A stretch of 64,000 nt of DNA from Streptomyces stelliscabiei (GCF_014873495.1 NZ_JADBGF010000001.1:9796001-9860000), one strand, 5' to 3'; positions 25,403 through 34,423 are shown, counted from the stretch's first letter. The notes: generated from the letters alone by a model not told the origin. Translations and numbers: made by a program.

Positions 25403-26791
25403 GTGTTCGGAATCATCAGACCGTGCCGGCATCGCCTGGGCGACGGCATGCGGACCGAGTGGATGGCGCACCTGTGCGGGCTGTGCCTGGCGCTGCGCGG
25501 CGAGTACGGGCAGTTCGCGCGGGTGGCCACCAACTACGACGGCCTGATCGTCTCCGTACTGACCGAGGCGCAGTCGGAGCGCACCGGCGACTGGCGGCGG
25601 GGCGCCGGTCCGTGCCCGCTGCGCGGGATGCGGTCGGCGGACGTGGCGCAGGGCGAGGGCGCGCGACTCGCGGCGACGGTGTCCCTGGTGCTGGCCGCGG
25701 CGAAGATACGTGACCACGTGGCCGACGGAGACGGCCTGTTGGGGCGCCGCCCGGTCACTCTGGCGGCGCGACGGATCGCCTCCGGCTGGAACCGCGCGGG
25801 CGCCGCCGGCGGCGAACGGCTCGGTTTCGACACCGCCGTGCTGCTCGCGGCGGTGGACCGACAGACGGAGATCGAGCGGTCGACGGGCCTCGGAGGCTCG
25901 CTGCTCACGGTCACGGAGCCCACGGAGACGGCGACCGCCGCCGCTTTCGCGCACACGGCTGTGCTCGCCGACCGTCCGGCCAACGCCGAACCGCTCGCGG
26001 AAGCAGGCCGTCTCTTCGGTCGGCTGGCGCATCTGCTGGACGCGGTGGAGGACCTGGACGCGGACGAGGCGTCCGGCGCGTGGAACCCCATCGCCGTGAC
26101 CGGCGTCGAGCGCGCCGAGGTACGCCGCCTCTGCGACGACGCCGTCCGAGGCATCCGACTCGCCCTGTCCGACGCCGAGTTCGTCGACGCGCGTCTGGTA
26201 CGGGCGCTTCTGGGCGGTGAGTTGGAGCGCGCCGTCGACCGCGCCTTCGACCCCCGGCACCGTCACGACCGTCACCATCAGGACCGCCCCCAGGCGCGGG
26301 GCGCGCGCCTGCTGCCCTGGCTGGGCCTTCGCACGGCGACGGAACCCACCTCGCAGACCGGCACGGACCCCGCCTGCGGCGTCGGCGCGCTCGCGGGCGC
26401 GGCCCCCGAGGGCGCTCGGATGGCGTCTGGCCGGCCGCGAGAGGGGGAGTGCCGACGGTGTGGCCGGTGGCGCCGCCTGTGCGGATCCTGCGGGCTGTGC
26501 CCCAACTGCTGTACCTGCGACGACGAGGGCCCGGACGACGGGGAATTCCAGTTCGGCAACGACAACCGCGACGGCGGCTCGGGCCGCGACGGTTCCGGGG
26601 GCGACGGCTGGTCCGGCGGCTCGGGTGGCGGCAACTCGGGTGGCTACTCAGGCGGTTCGGGCGGCGGTCATGGGTCCGGCGGTCACGGGTCCGGCGGTTC
26701 GGGTGGCTCCGGAGGAGGCTCGGGTGACGGCTGCGGCTGCGGTGGCGGCTGCTGCAACCCGTGCAAGTGCTGCTGCGACTGCTGTGACTGA
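25403..26791 (+). CDS. DUF5685 family protein with Gly/Ser-rich linker and Cys-rich tail
   Basis: A 462-residue protein. The N-terminal about 300 residues fit DUF5685: MFGIIRPCRHRLGDGMRTEW, then HLCGLCLALRGEYGQFARVA with Cys8, Cys25 and Cys28, and a helical body. A zinc-ribbon-like CRRCGRWRRLCGSCGLCPNC follows, then a long Gly/Ser/Asp tract. The last about 20 residues are extremely cysteine-rich, ending KCCCDCCD. GTG 25403 is preceded by GGGGGAG. I do not know its biochemical function; the tail suggests metal binding or a disulfide-linked surface. Confidence 0.8.
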   Translation: MFGIIRPCRHRLGDGMRTEWMAHLCGLCLALRGEYGQFARVATNYDGLIVSVLTEAQSERTGDWRRGAGPCPLRGMRSADVAQGEGARLAATVSLVLAAAKIRDHVADGDGLLGRRPVTLAARRIASGWNRAGAAGGERLGFDTAVLLAAVDRQTEIERSTGLGGSLLTVTEPTETATAAAFAHTAVLADRPANAEPLAEAGRLFGRLAHLLDAVEDLDADEASGAWNPIAVTGVERAEVRRLCDDAVRGIRLALSDAEFVDARLVRALLGGELERAVDRAFDPRHRHDRHHQDRPQARGARLLPWLGLRTATEPTSQTGTDPACGVGALAGAAPEGARMASGRPREGECRRCGRWRRLCGSCGLCPNCCTCDDEGPDDGEFQFGNDNRDGGSGRDGSGGDGWSGGSGGGNSGGYSGGSGGGHGSGGHGSGGSGGSGGGSGDGCGCGGGCCNPCKCCCDCCD

Positions 26792-26963
26792 GAGCATGTG
26801 ACCGTCGGGGATACGTGCGCGAGGGAGCGCGGTGCTGAGCAGCGGGTCGAGCTGCTTGTCAGCGGGGCGCCCCCCGGTCCTGGGAGCCCGACGGAGTGCA
26901 GAGGTTCCGGTGGCGTCGGGCGGTGCCACGGGTGAGGACGCCGAGGGCTGGCGCGTCGGTTCG

Positions 26964-26999
26964 GGGGCTGCCCCGGGACCGAAGCCCCGGGGCAGCCCC
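26964..26999. terminator. strong bidirectional hairpin terminator
   Basis: GGGGCTGCCCCGGG (26964-26977) pairs perfectly with CCCGGGGCAGCCCC (26986-26999) over an 8-base loop. It lies between the convergent DUF5685 and monooxygenase genes. Confidence 0.8.
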
Positions 27000-27034
27000 T
27001 CGCGGGTCCGATGCCGCCGGCCGCGTGGGGGCCC

Positions 27035-27328
27035 TCAGGTCACCGGGTCGAGGAACGTCAGCACCGACGCGTCCTCCTCGATCAGGGGAGTGAGGGCGGT
27101 GTTGAACGGGCCGCCGTAGGGGGCGTCGATGTGGGCCTGGAAGGCGGCCTCGTCCCGGTACACCTCGAAGATCCAGAAGGCGCGGGGGTGGGACGCCTTG
27201 GTGTAGACGTCGAAGACGAGGTTGCCTTCCTCCTCGCGCACCTTCTTGGCGTAGTCCAGGATCAGGCGGCCCACCTCGTCCTCCGTGCCCTCGCGGGCGG
27301 TGAACTCGGCGAGCAGGGTCTTGTTCAT
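27035..27328 (-). CDS. antibiotic biosynthesis monooxygenase-like (YgiN/ABM) protein
   Basis: A 97-residue protein with the ABM ferredoxin-like fold pattern: LLAEFTAREGTEDEVGRLIL, VFDVYTKASHPRAFWIFEVY and AFQAHIDAPYGGPF. Members include quinol monooxygenases and heme-degrading enzymes that need no cofactor, but many are uncharacterised. It follows the GH32 gene by 35 bp on the same strand and may be co-transcribed, although a link to sugar metabolism is not obvious. Confidence 0.8.
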   Translation of the reverse strand: MNKTLLAEFTAREGTEDEVGRLILDYAKKVREEEGNLVFDVYTKASHPRAFWIFEVYRDEAAFQAHIDAPYGGPFNTALTPLIEEDASVLTFLDPVT

Positions 27329-27363
27329 GATGTGGTGCCTTCGGTGTCGGGGGTGGGTCGGGA

Positions 27364-29892
27364 TCAGTCGTGGGCGGAGGTGAGGTGCCAGACGGTGGCC
27401 TTGTCCAGCTTCACCGAGCCGTTCTCGGCGAAGACCTGGACTCCCTGGCTGGCGGGGTCGGGGAAGATCTGGTCGGTGATCACGGCCTCGCCGTCGCCGC
27501 CGAAGACCTCGACGGACGACCAGTCGACGAGGATCCGCAGTCTGATCTTTCCGTTCGCCGCCTTCAGAGGTGCGGTCTGGATGCCGGGGAAGGTGCTGTT
27601 GAAGTTCACGGCGCCGGAGCGGGTGCGGTCGACGTAGAGTTCCTGGGTCGTGGTGTCGTAGCCGATGACGGTTTCCTCGCCCGCGGTGCCGGTGCGTACC
27701 TTGAGCCCGAAGCGTTCGGCGTCCTTGAGGGAGAAGGTGGCTTCGATGTCGAGCGCCTTGCCGTCGGCGGCGGGGCCGATCAGTGCCTTCGAGGTGTTCG
27801 TCACGGTTCCCGCGGTCGCGGTCGCCGGAGGTTCCTGCCGCAGGGACTTCACGCTGTTCACCGGCTCGCTGGTCAGCCGGACGCGGCCGTCGACGGTGCG
27901 CAGCGCCATCTCGCGGGGGATGCTCTGTGCTCCGCGCCAGGGGGAGGTGGGGGTGGCTCCGGCGTAGTCCCAGTTGCTCATCCAGCCGATCATGTGCCGC
28001 TTGCTGCCCGGGGTGTTCTCCCAGGAAACGGCCGCGTAGTAGTCCTTGCCGTAGTCGGCCCAGTGGGCGCGCCGCAGGACGGAGAGGGCGGGAGCGTCGG
28101 CGGCGGTGAACCGGTCGGCGAGGATGTGGCCCCAGCCGCCGGTGTTCATGTCGACGAGCTGGATCTGCGCCTTCCTGCCGAGATAGGGGCGCATGTCGAA
28201 GGAGGCCCAGTCCAGGGTTTCGCTGTCGGCGCCGGTCGCGCTGCGGACGACCTGGCCGTCGACGATCAGACTGACGGAGGTCTCCTGGGCGCCGGGCTGG
28301 GCCTGGGTGTCGGACAGCGTGATCTGGTCGACGTTGAGGTGGCCCCAGCCGCCGGTGTTGTCATCGACCACCCTGATCCGTGCCTTCTTGCCGACGAGGT
28401 CGTGGACGTCCCAGGACGCGGTCTCCAGTTCCTCCGCGTCCTTGCCGGTGGCGCTGCGGACGACCTGGCCGTCGACGAGGAGTTCCAGGGCGGTGGGGTC
28501 GGCGGAGCCGGCGGGGTGGTTGCCGCCGCCGATGAGGAAGTTGACGTAGCGCTTGTCGATAGTGAACTCGGGTGAGGTGAGGGTGCCGGTGCCGCCGTCG
28601 CCGTTCAGGAAGGTGTTGACCAGGCCGCTGCCCTGGAAGCCGGAGACCTGCTGCTGGCCGGGGAGGGTGCCGGTGGCCGGTGCCGGGCCGAAGGCATCGC
28701 CGGTCGTCGTCCAGTCGCCGTAGGTGCCGCCCTCGAAGCCGGCGAGGACCTTCCCGGGCTGGTGCGGGTGCCGGCCGCCACCGATCTTGAAGTTCAGGTA
28801 GGGGCTGTCGACGGTGAAGGAGGGCGAGGTGAGGGTGCCGGTGGTGGCGTCCCCGGAGTGGAAGCTGTTGGCGAGGCCCTTGCCGTCGAAGCCGGAGACG
28901 GTCTGCTGCCCGTCGAGCGTCCCGGCCGCGGGTCCCGGGCCGAACGCGGTGCCCGTGGCGGTCCACGAACCGAAGCCGGTGCCCTCGAAGTCCTGCACGA
29001 CCGTCCCGGCGGGCGGGGTGTAGACGCCGTCGTCCTCGGCGGTGAACTTCGTGCCGTCGAAGTCGCCGATGAAGTACTGGGCTGCCGAACCGCCCGCGAT
29101 ACCGCCGGGGTTGATGTTGACGACCAGCACCCACTTGATGGTGTTCTTGTCCCCGTCGACGGCGAGGGGGAACAGGTCGGGGCACTCCCACACGCCGCCC
29201 GTGGCGCCGGCCGGGCCGAACTCGCTGAGCCGTGTCCAGTCCTTGAGGTTCTTGGAGGAGTAGAACCGCACCTTGTGTTCGGTGGACAGCGACACCGTCA
29301 TCAGCCAGCTCTTGGTGGGCGCGTACCACTGGACCTTGGGGTCGCGGAACTCCTTGGAGCCGATGTCGAGGACGGGGTTGCCCTGGTATTTCGTCCAGGT
29401 GCGACCGCGGTCGGTGCTGTGGGCGAGCGACTGCGACTGGATGCCGGTGGCTTTGTCGAGGCTGGTGTAGACCGCCACCATGGGTGGGTTCTTCTTGGTG
29501 CCGAACCCGGTGGTGTTGTCCTCGTCGACGACCGCGCTGCCGGAGAAGACCATCTCCTCGTCGTCGTGCGACAGGGCGAGCGGCAGCTCCGTCCAGTGCA
29601 TGAGGTCCGTGCTCACCGCGTGCCCCCAGGACATGTCTCCCCAGGAGTTGCCGTTCGGGTTGTACTGGTAGAAGAGGTGGTATTCGCCCTTGTAGTACAC
29701 GAGGCCGTTGGGGTCGTTCATCCAGTTCTTCTCCGGTGTGAAGTGGAACTGGGGCCGGTAGGTCTCGGAGTACGGCGCGGTGCCGGCCGCGGCGGCCGGC
29801 GGTGTGAGCGGGGCGGCGGACAGGACGCAGACGGTCGCCGCCGCCGCGATCATCCGGGTGCGGGCATGCCGGGATACACGTCCAGAGCGCAT
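27364..29892 (-). CDS. secreted GH32 levanase/inulinase-type beta-fructosidase with nested inserts
   Basis: An 842-residue exported enzyme with an N-terminal signal peptide (cleavage near residue 36). Catalytic GH32 motifs are WMNDPNG (57-63, nucleophile Asp60), FRDP (182-185) and ECPDL (236-240, acid/base Glu236). The propeller sequence stops at about 297 and resumes at about 600 (WADYGKDYYAAVSWENTPGS). In between are about 300 residues of carbohydrate-module-like sequence arranged as a module nested within a copy of itself. The C-terminal beta-sandwich has VDWSSVEVFGGDGE. It should release fructose from fructans outside the cell. AGGAG precedes the ATG. Two LacI-type boxes lie upstream at 29996-30025. 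Confidence 0.92.
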   Translation of the reverse strand: MRSGRVSRHARTRMIAAAATVCVLSAAPLTPPAAAAGTAPYSETYRPQFHFTPEKNWMNDPNGLVYYKGEYHLFYQYNPNGNSWGDMSWGHAVSTDLMHWTELPLALSHDDEEMVFSGSAVVDEDNTTGFGTKKNPPMVAVYTSLDKATGIQSQSLAHSTDRGRTWTKYQGNPVLDIGSKEFRDPKVQWYAPTKSWLMTVSLSTEHKVRFYSSKNLKDWTRLSEFGPAGATGGVWECPDLFPLAVDGDKNTIKWVLVVNINPGGIAGGSAAQYFIGDFDGTKFTAEDDGVYTPPAGTVVQDFEGTGFGSWTATGTAFGPGPAAGTLDGQQTVSGFDGKGLANSFHSGDATTGTLTSPSFTVDSPYLNFKIGGGRHPHQPGKVLAGFEGGTYGDWTTTGDAFGPAPATGTLPGQQQVSGFQGSGLVNTFLNGDGGTGTLTSPEFTIDKRYVNFLIGGGNHPAGSADPTALELLVDGQVVRSATGKDAEELETASWDVHDLVGKKARIRVVDDNTGGWGHLNVDQITLSDTQAQPGAQETSVSLIVDGQVVRSATGADSETLDWASFDMRPYLGRKAQIQLVDMNTGGWGHILADRFTAADAPALSVLRRAHWADYGKDYYAAVSWENTPGSKRHMIGWMSNWDYAGATPTSPWRGAQSIPREMALRTVDGRVRLTSEPVNSVKSLRQEPPATATAGTVTNTSKALIGPAADGKALDIEATFSLKDAERFGLKVRTGTAGEETVIGYDTTTQELYVDRTRSGAVNFNSTFPGIQTAPLKAANGKIRLRILVDWSSVEVFGGDGEAVITDQIFPDPASQGVQVFAENGSVKLDKATVWHLTSAHD

Positions 29893-29995
29893 GAGGTCTC
29901 CTGTGCTGCGGCCGTCGGAGCGACGGAGCCGGATGCCCGGCGCGGCCGACCGAAGTGACGGGTGCCGACGCCGTCGTCCACGGCGTCCGGCCGCA

Positions 29996-30025
29996 TGTCA
30001 TCGTTGACTTGTGTCATCGATGACA
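29996..30025. promoter_or_regulatory. tandem LacI-type operators upstream of the GH32 gene
   Basis: Two 14-bp boxes, TGTCATCGTTGACT (29996-30009) and the perfect palindrome TGTCATCGATGACA (30012-30025), start 16 bp apart, about 105-135 bp upstream of the GH32 start. They have the central CG and dyad typical of LacI-family sites and match the pair at 31229-31258. Confidence 0.78.
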
Positions 30026-30107
30026 TCGCGTGGCCCGATGATGGGGGCAGTCCGGCCGGTGCGTCAACAGTTCGATCGTGCCGCCGTCTTGTACGACAAT
30101 CCGCCGC

Positions 30108-31070
30108 TCAGGCGTGGTCGGCCGCGGTGAGCTGCGCCAACTGGCTCTCCCACGGCGGGTTGGGGCCGACGACCGAGCAGGTCAGGGCCGCGACCCGGAC
30201 GGCGAAACGGCACGCCTCGGCGACGTCGTCGAGGCGGAGTTCGGTGAGCCGGCCGCCGAGGAGACCGCGGGTGCCGAGGTGGTGCAGCAGCCCGGCGGTG
30301 AAGGAGTCGCCCGCCCCGACCGTGTCGGCGACCGGCGTCCGCACGGCGGACACCCGCACGCGCTCGCCGTCGAGCGAGGCCAGTACGCCGTCGGCGCCGC
30401 GCGTGATCACGACGAGCCGGGCCCCGGCCGCGTGCCAGAGGTCGCACGCCTGCTCGGGCGGGGTGCCCGGCAGCAGCAGTTCCAGGTCGTCCTCGCTCAG
30501 CCGGAGCACATCGGTGAGGGCGCACCAGTGTGCCAGCCGGGCGCGGTACACCTCGGGGTCCACCAGCAGGGGGCGTACGTTCGGGTCGATGCTGATGGTC
30601 GCGCCGGGGGCGGCCGCCGCCAGGAAGTCCTCCACCGCCGCCGCGCCGGGTTCCCGGACCAGGGCCAGTGACCCGGTGTGCAGGCAGGCGGTGCCGGACA
30701 GGTCCACCCGTGCCAGCTCCGCGGCCGTCCACTGCCAGTCGGCCGTGCTCTGCGCGTGGAAGGAGAACGTGGCCTGTCCCCGGGAATCCAGTTCCGCCAC
30801 GGCCAGGGTGCTGGGCTCGGCGGCCTGGACGGCACTGGACAGATCCACCCCGGACGCCTCCAGGTGGGCACGGAACAGGCGGCCGAACACGTCGCCGGAC
30901 AGCCGGGCCAGGAAGCGGGCCGGGGTCCCCAGCCGGGCCAGGGCCACCGCCGTGTTCGCGGGTCCCCCGCCCGGCAGGACGCGCAGAGCGAGTTCGTTCG
31001 AGGCGCTGGAGGGTTCGGCGAAGGCGTCCGCGACGCACTCTCCCAGGACGGTGATCTGACGCGGGCTCAT
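30108..31070 (-). CDS. PfkB-family sugar kinase, probable fructokinase
   Basis: A 320-residue ribokinase-fold kinase. The first PfkB signature region is PGGGPANTAVALARLG (33-48) and the second is DTVGAGDSF (249-257) with the catalytic Asp255. It phosphorylates a sugar with ATP in the cytoplasm. Its position, divergent from a FrcBCA-type importer and upstream of a fructan hydrolase, makes fructose the likely substrate. Its control region contains the shared operator pair at 31229-31258. Confidence 0.9.
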   Translation of the reverse strand: MSPRQITVLGECVADAFAEPSSASNELALRVLPGGGPANTAVALARLGTPARFLARLSGDVFGRLFRAHLEASGVDLSSAVQAAEPSTLAVAELDSRGQATFSFHAQSTADWQWTAAELARVDLSGTACLHTGSLALVREPGAAAVEDFLAAAAPGATISIDPNVRPLLVDPEVYRARLAHWCALTDVLRLSEDDLELLLPGTPPEQACDLWHAAGARLVVITRGADGVLASLDGERVRVSAVRTPVADTVGAGDSFTAGLLHHLGTRGLLGGRLTELRLDDVAEACRFAVRVAALTCSVVGPNPPWESQLAQLTAADHA

Positions 31071-31228
31071 GAGCTGCTCTTCTCTGACGGACGAACGGGC
31101 CTACCGGACGGGTCCCGGCCGCTGCCGGACGGCTGCGTGGGGGCGGCGGGCGCCTACGTTGCCGATTTGTGACGAGTGCAGGGCATTGACGTTTCCGGGA
31201 GACGGAGTCCATCATCCTCGCCAGGCAG

Positions 31229-31258
31229 TGTCAACGATGACATAAGTCAACGATGACA
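31229..31258. promoter_or_regulatory. tandem LacI-type operators between the sugar kinase and importer operons
   Basis: TGTCAACGATGACA (31229-31242) and AGTCAACGATGACA (31245-31258) start 16 bp apart, the same spacing as the pair at 29996. The four boxes give a consensus close to TGTCAWCGWTGACA. Lying between divergent genes, they can repress both. Confidence 0.78.
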
Positions 31259-31318
31259 CCCCGGACGGTACGCACCGAACCTGATCCCGTGCCGCCCGCT
31301 ATCCCACAGGAGTCGAAC

Positions 31319-32347
31319 ATGTCTCGCACCACTCGCCTGTCCTCCTCCCTCATCAGAACCGCCGCTGTCGCGGGCGTCGCCGCTCTCACCCTGACGGCCT
31401 GCGGATCCGGCTCGGGCTCGACCTCCACCGGCTCGGGCTCGGGCTCGGGTTCGGGCGAGGTCAAGGTCGGTCTGATCACCAAGACCGACACCAACCCGTT
31501 CTTCGTGAAGATGAAGGAGGGCGCCGAGAAGGCCGCGGACGCCGAGGGCGTCAAGCTGATGACGGCGGCCGGCAAGTTCGACGGCGACAACGCCGGTCAG
31601 GTCACCGCCATCGAGAACATGGTCGCCGCCGGAGTGAAGGGCATCCTGATCACCCCGAGCGACTCCAAGGCCATCGTGCCCGCCATCGAGAAGGCCAAGG
31701 CCAAGGGCGTCCTCGTCATCGCCCTGGACACCCCCACCGAGCCCGAGAGCGCCGTCGACGCCCTGTTCGCCACCGACAACCTCAAGGCGGGCGAGCTGAT
31801 CGGCGAGTACGCCAAGGCCGCCATGAAGGGCAAGAAGGCGAAGATAGCCGCCCTGGACCTCGCGCCGGGTGTCTCCGTCGGCGTCCAGCGCCACAACGGC
31901 TTCCTCAAGGGCTTCGGCGCCACCGACAAGGACGTCGCCTGTGCCCAGGACACCGGCGGCGACCAGGCCAAGGGCCAGACGGCGATGGAGAACTGTCTCC
32001 AGAAGGAGCCGGACATCAACGTCGTCTACACGATCAACGAGCCGGCCGCGCTCGGCGCCTACACCGCGCTCAAGGCCAAGGGCCGCGAGAAGGACGTCCT
32101 GATCGTCTCCGTCGACGGCGGCTGCACCGGCACCCAGGCCGTCAAGGACGGCAAGATCGCCGCCACCTCGCAGCAGTACCCGCTGAAGATGGCCGCCGAG
32201 GGCGTCAAGGCCGTCGTCACGTACGCCAAGGACGGCAAGAAGGCGTCCGGTTACACCGACACGGGCGTCACCCTGATCACCGACAAGGCGCAGGACGGGG
32301 TCACGTCCAAGGACACCGCCTACGGCCTGGAGAACTGCTGGGGCTGA
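31319..32347 (+). CDS. frcB: sugar ABC transporter substrate-binding lipoprotein, FrcB-like
   Basis: A 342-residue lipoprotein with lipobox LTAC (Cys28), a Gly/Ser linker and a type I periplasmic-binding fold: VKVGLITKTDTNPFFVKMKE, LIGEYAKAAMKGKKAKIAAL and NVVYTINEPAALGAYTALKA. This is the ribose/fructose (RbsB/FrcB) class. AGGAG lies seven bases before ATG 31319. First gene of the importer operon, with LacI boxes about 60-90 bp upstream. The fructose assignment is from context with the fructan hydrolase and sugar kinase. Confidence 0.88.
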   Translation: MSRTTRLSSSLIRTAAVAGVAALTLTACGSGSGSTSTGSGSGSGSGEVKVGLITKTDTNPFFVKMKEGAEKAADAEGVKLMTAAGKFDGDNAGQVTAIENMVAAGVKGILITPSDSKAIVPAIEKAKAKGVLVIALDTPTEPESAVDALFATDNLKAGELIGEYAKAAMKGKKAKIAALDLAPGVSVGVQRHNGFLKGFGATDKDVACAQDTGGDQAKGQTAMENCLQKEPDINVVYTINEPAALGAYTALKAKGREKDVLIVSVDGGCTGTQAVKDGKIAATSQQYPLKMAAEGVKAVVTYAKDGKKASGYTDTGVTLITDKAQDGVTSKDTAYGLENCWG

Positions 32348-32389
32348 GCAGCCCCCTGAGGCCGTACGACTCCGCCTCACCCTTCAGCG

Positions 32390-32426
32390 GGGCGGCCGTC
32401 CCCTCCCCTGACCGGGACGGCCGCCC
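32390..32426. terminator. intercistronic hairpin between frcB and the permease gene
   Basis: GGGCGGCCGTCCC (32390-32402) pairs perfectly with GGGACGGCCGCCC (32414-32426) around an 11-base loop. In ABC operons such stems partly terminate or stabilise the upstream message and so raise the binding protein above the membrane parts. Confidence 0.7.
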
Positions 32427-32498
32427 GCCCGTCCTCCTGTCCGCCGATCTCCTCGATCAGCGCGGGCGACGACCTCTGTCTTCCGACAAGGACTTCGC

Positions 32499-33512
32499 AT
32501 GACTGCCACGACCACACCCCCGGGCACGTCCTCGCCGTACGCCGAGCTCAAAGCACCGAACCCGGCCCGCCGGCTGCTCACGGCACCGACCACCGGCCCC
32601 CTGGTCGCCCTGCTCCTGGCCTGCGCCTTCTTCTCCCTCTCGTCCGACCAGTTCCTCACCGGCGGCAACTTCTCGCTGATCGTGCAGCAGGTCATGGTCG
32701 TCGGCACCCTCGCCATCGGGCAGACCCTGATCATTCTCACGGCGGGCATCGACCTGTCGTGCGGGGCGGTGATGGCGTTCGGCAGCATCATGATCGCCAA
32801 GATGGCCGCGGAGGGCTCCCTGCCCCCGCTCGCCGCCATCGCCCTGGGGCTGGTCGTCTGCGGAGGCTTCGGACTGCTCAACGGGCTGCTGGTGCAGAAG
32901 ATCCCGCTGCCCCCGTTCATCGTCACCCTCGGCATGCTCAACGTGGCGTTCGCCCTGACCCACATCTACTCCGAGGAACAGACCGTCACCAACCTGCCCG
33001 GCCCGCTCACGGCCCTCGGGCAGACCTTCCCGCTCGGCAGGACCGACATCACCTACGGGTCCCTGGTCACGATCGCCCTGTTCCTTCTGCTCGCCTACAC
33101 CCTGAGCAACACCGGCTGGGGTCGCCACGTCTACGCCCTGGGCAACAGCCCGGAGGCCGCGCGCCTGAACGGCATCCGCACCGGCCGGCTCACCATCGGC
33201 GTCTACACCGTCGCCGGCATCCTCTACGGCATCGCCGCCCTGCTGCTCATCTCCCGCACCGGCGTCGGCGACCCGCAGGCCGGACAGACCGACAACCTCG
33301 ACAGCATCACCGCCGTGGTCCTCGGCGGCACGAGCCTCTTCGGCGGCCGCGGCTCGGTACTGGGCACCTTCATCGGCGTCCTCATCGTCGGTGTCTTCCG
33401 CAACGGTCTGCAGCTGATGGGCGTCGCCTCCATCTACCAGACCCTGATCACCGGCGTCCTGGTGATCCTCGCGGTGACCGTCGACCAGATCTCCCGGAAG
33501 AAGGCACGATGA
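32499..33512 (+). CDS. frcC: sugar ABC transporter permease, FrcC-like
   Basis: A 337-residue integral membrane protein of the RbsC/FrcC (BPD_transp_2) family, with about ten hydrophobic segments. Family landmarks are TLIILTAGIDLSCGAVMAFG, then PPFIVTLGMLNVAFAL and VLGGTSLFGGRGSVLGTFIG. It forms the homodimeric channel for the FrcB-bound sugar. Its stop overlaps the start of the ATPase gene (ATGA). Confidence 0.9.
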   Translation: MTATTTPPGTSSPYAELKAPNPARRLLTAPTTGPLVALLLACAFFSLSSDQFLTGGNFSLIVQQVMVVGTLAIGQTLIILTAGIDLSCGAVMAFGSIMIAKMAAEGSLPPLAAIALGLVVCGGFGLLNGLLVQKIPLPPFIVTLGMLNVAFALTHIYSEEQTVTNLPGPLTALGQTFPLGRTDITYGSLVTIALFLLLAYTLSNTGWGRHVYALGNSPEAARLNGIRTGRLTIGVYTVAGILYGIAALLLISRTGVGDPQAGQTDNLDSITAVVLGGTSLFGGRGSVLGTFIGVLIVGVFRNGLQLMGVASIYQTLITGVLVILAVTVDQISRKKAR

Positions 33513-34345
33513 CCGCCACCAGCACCGTCACGCCCGTTCTGCAGGCCCGCGGCCTGGTCAAGCGCTACGGACATGTCACCGCCATCGACGGCGCCGACTT
33601 CGACCTGCTGCCCGGCGAGGTCCTCGCCGTCATCGGCGACAACGGAGCCGGCAAGACCAGCCTCATCAAGGCCCTCACCGGCGCGGTGACCCCGGACGCG
33701 GGCGAGATACGCCTCAACGGCGAGCCCATCACCTTCTCCGGACCGCAGAGCGCCCGCGCCCACGGCATCGAGACGGTCTATCAGGACCTGGCCGTGGCCG
33801 CCTCCATGGACATCGCCTCCAACATGTTCCTCGGACGCGAACTGCGCCGGCCCGGTGTCCTCGGCAGTGTCTTCCGCATGCTCGACAAGAAGCGCATGCG
33901 CGACGAGGCCGCCGAACACATGGCCGACCTGAAGATCGGCCTGCGCTCTCTGACCCAGTCGGTCGAGACCCTGTCCGGCGGGCAGCGGCAGGCCGTCGCG
34001 GTCGCCCGTTCCGTCGCCTGGGCGCGCAGTGTCGTCGTCATGGACGAACCCACCGCCGCCCTCGGGGTCAAGGAGTCCGGCCAGGTCCTCGACCTCATCC
34101 GCCGGGTCCGGGACCGGGGTCTGCCGGTCGTCCTCATCAGCCACAACATGCCGCACGTCTTCGAGATCGCCGACCGCATCCACGTGCACCGACTGGGCCG
34201 GCGGGCCGCCGTGATCAAGCCCTCCGACTACTCCATGGCCGAGGTCGTCGCCATCATGACCGGTGCGCTCACCGTCGACGAGGCCGGGGATACTGTCGTA
34301 GCGGATTCCGCGGCGGCGAAGGCCGCGGGCGTCCAGGCCGACTGA
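33509..34345 (+). CDS. frcA: sugar ABC transporter ATP-binding protein, FrcA-like
   Basis: A 278-residue protein with one ABC domain: Walker A GDNGAGKT (43-50), signature LSGGQRQAVAVARSVAWA, Walker B VVVMDEPTAALG and H-loop VVLISHNMPHV. Most pentose importers use a double-domain ATPase (RbsA/XylG), while FrcA of the fructose system has a single domain, which supports the fructose assignment. ATG 33509 overlaps the permease stop by four bases. Confidence 0.9.
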   Translation: MTATSTVTPVLQARGLVKRYGHVTAIDGADFDLLPGEVLAVIGDNGAGKTSLIKALTGAVTPDAGEIRLNGEPITFSGPQSARAHGIETVYQDLAVAASMDIASNMFLGRELRRPGVLGSVFRMLDKKRMRDEAAEHMADLKIGLRSLTQSVETLSGGQRQAVAVARSVAWARSVVVMDEPTAALGVKESGQVLDLIRRVRDRGLPVVLISHNMPHVFEIADRIHVHRLGRRAAVIKPSDYSMAEVVAIMTGALTVDEAGDTVVADSAAAKAAGVQAD

Positions 34346-34423
34346 CGCCACGATTCACGTCACTCACAGGTTCCGGCCGAAGGCCGCGGCCGGAACCGAC
34401 GAGCGCAGGGAGACCGTTCCACC

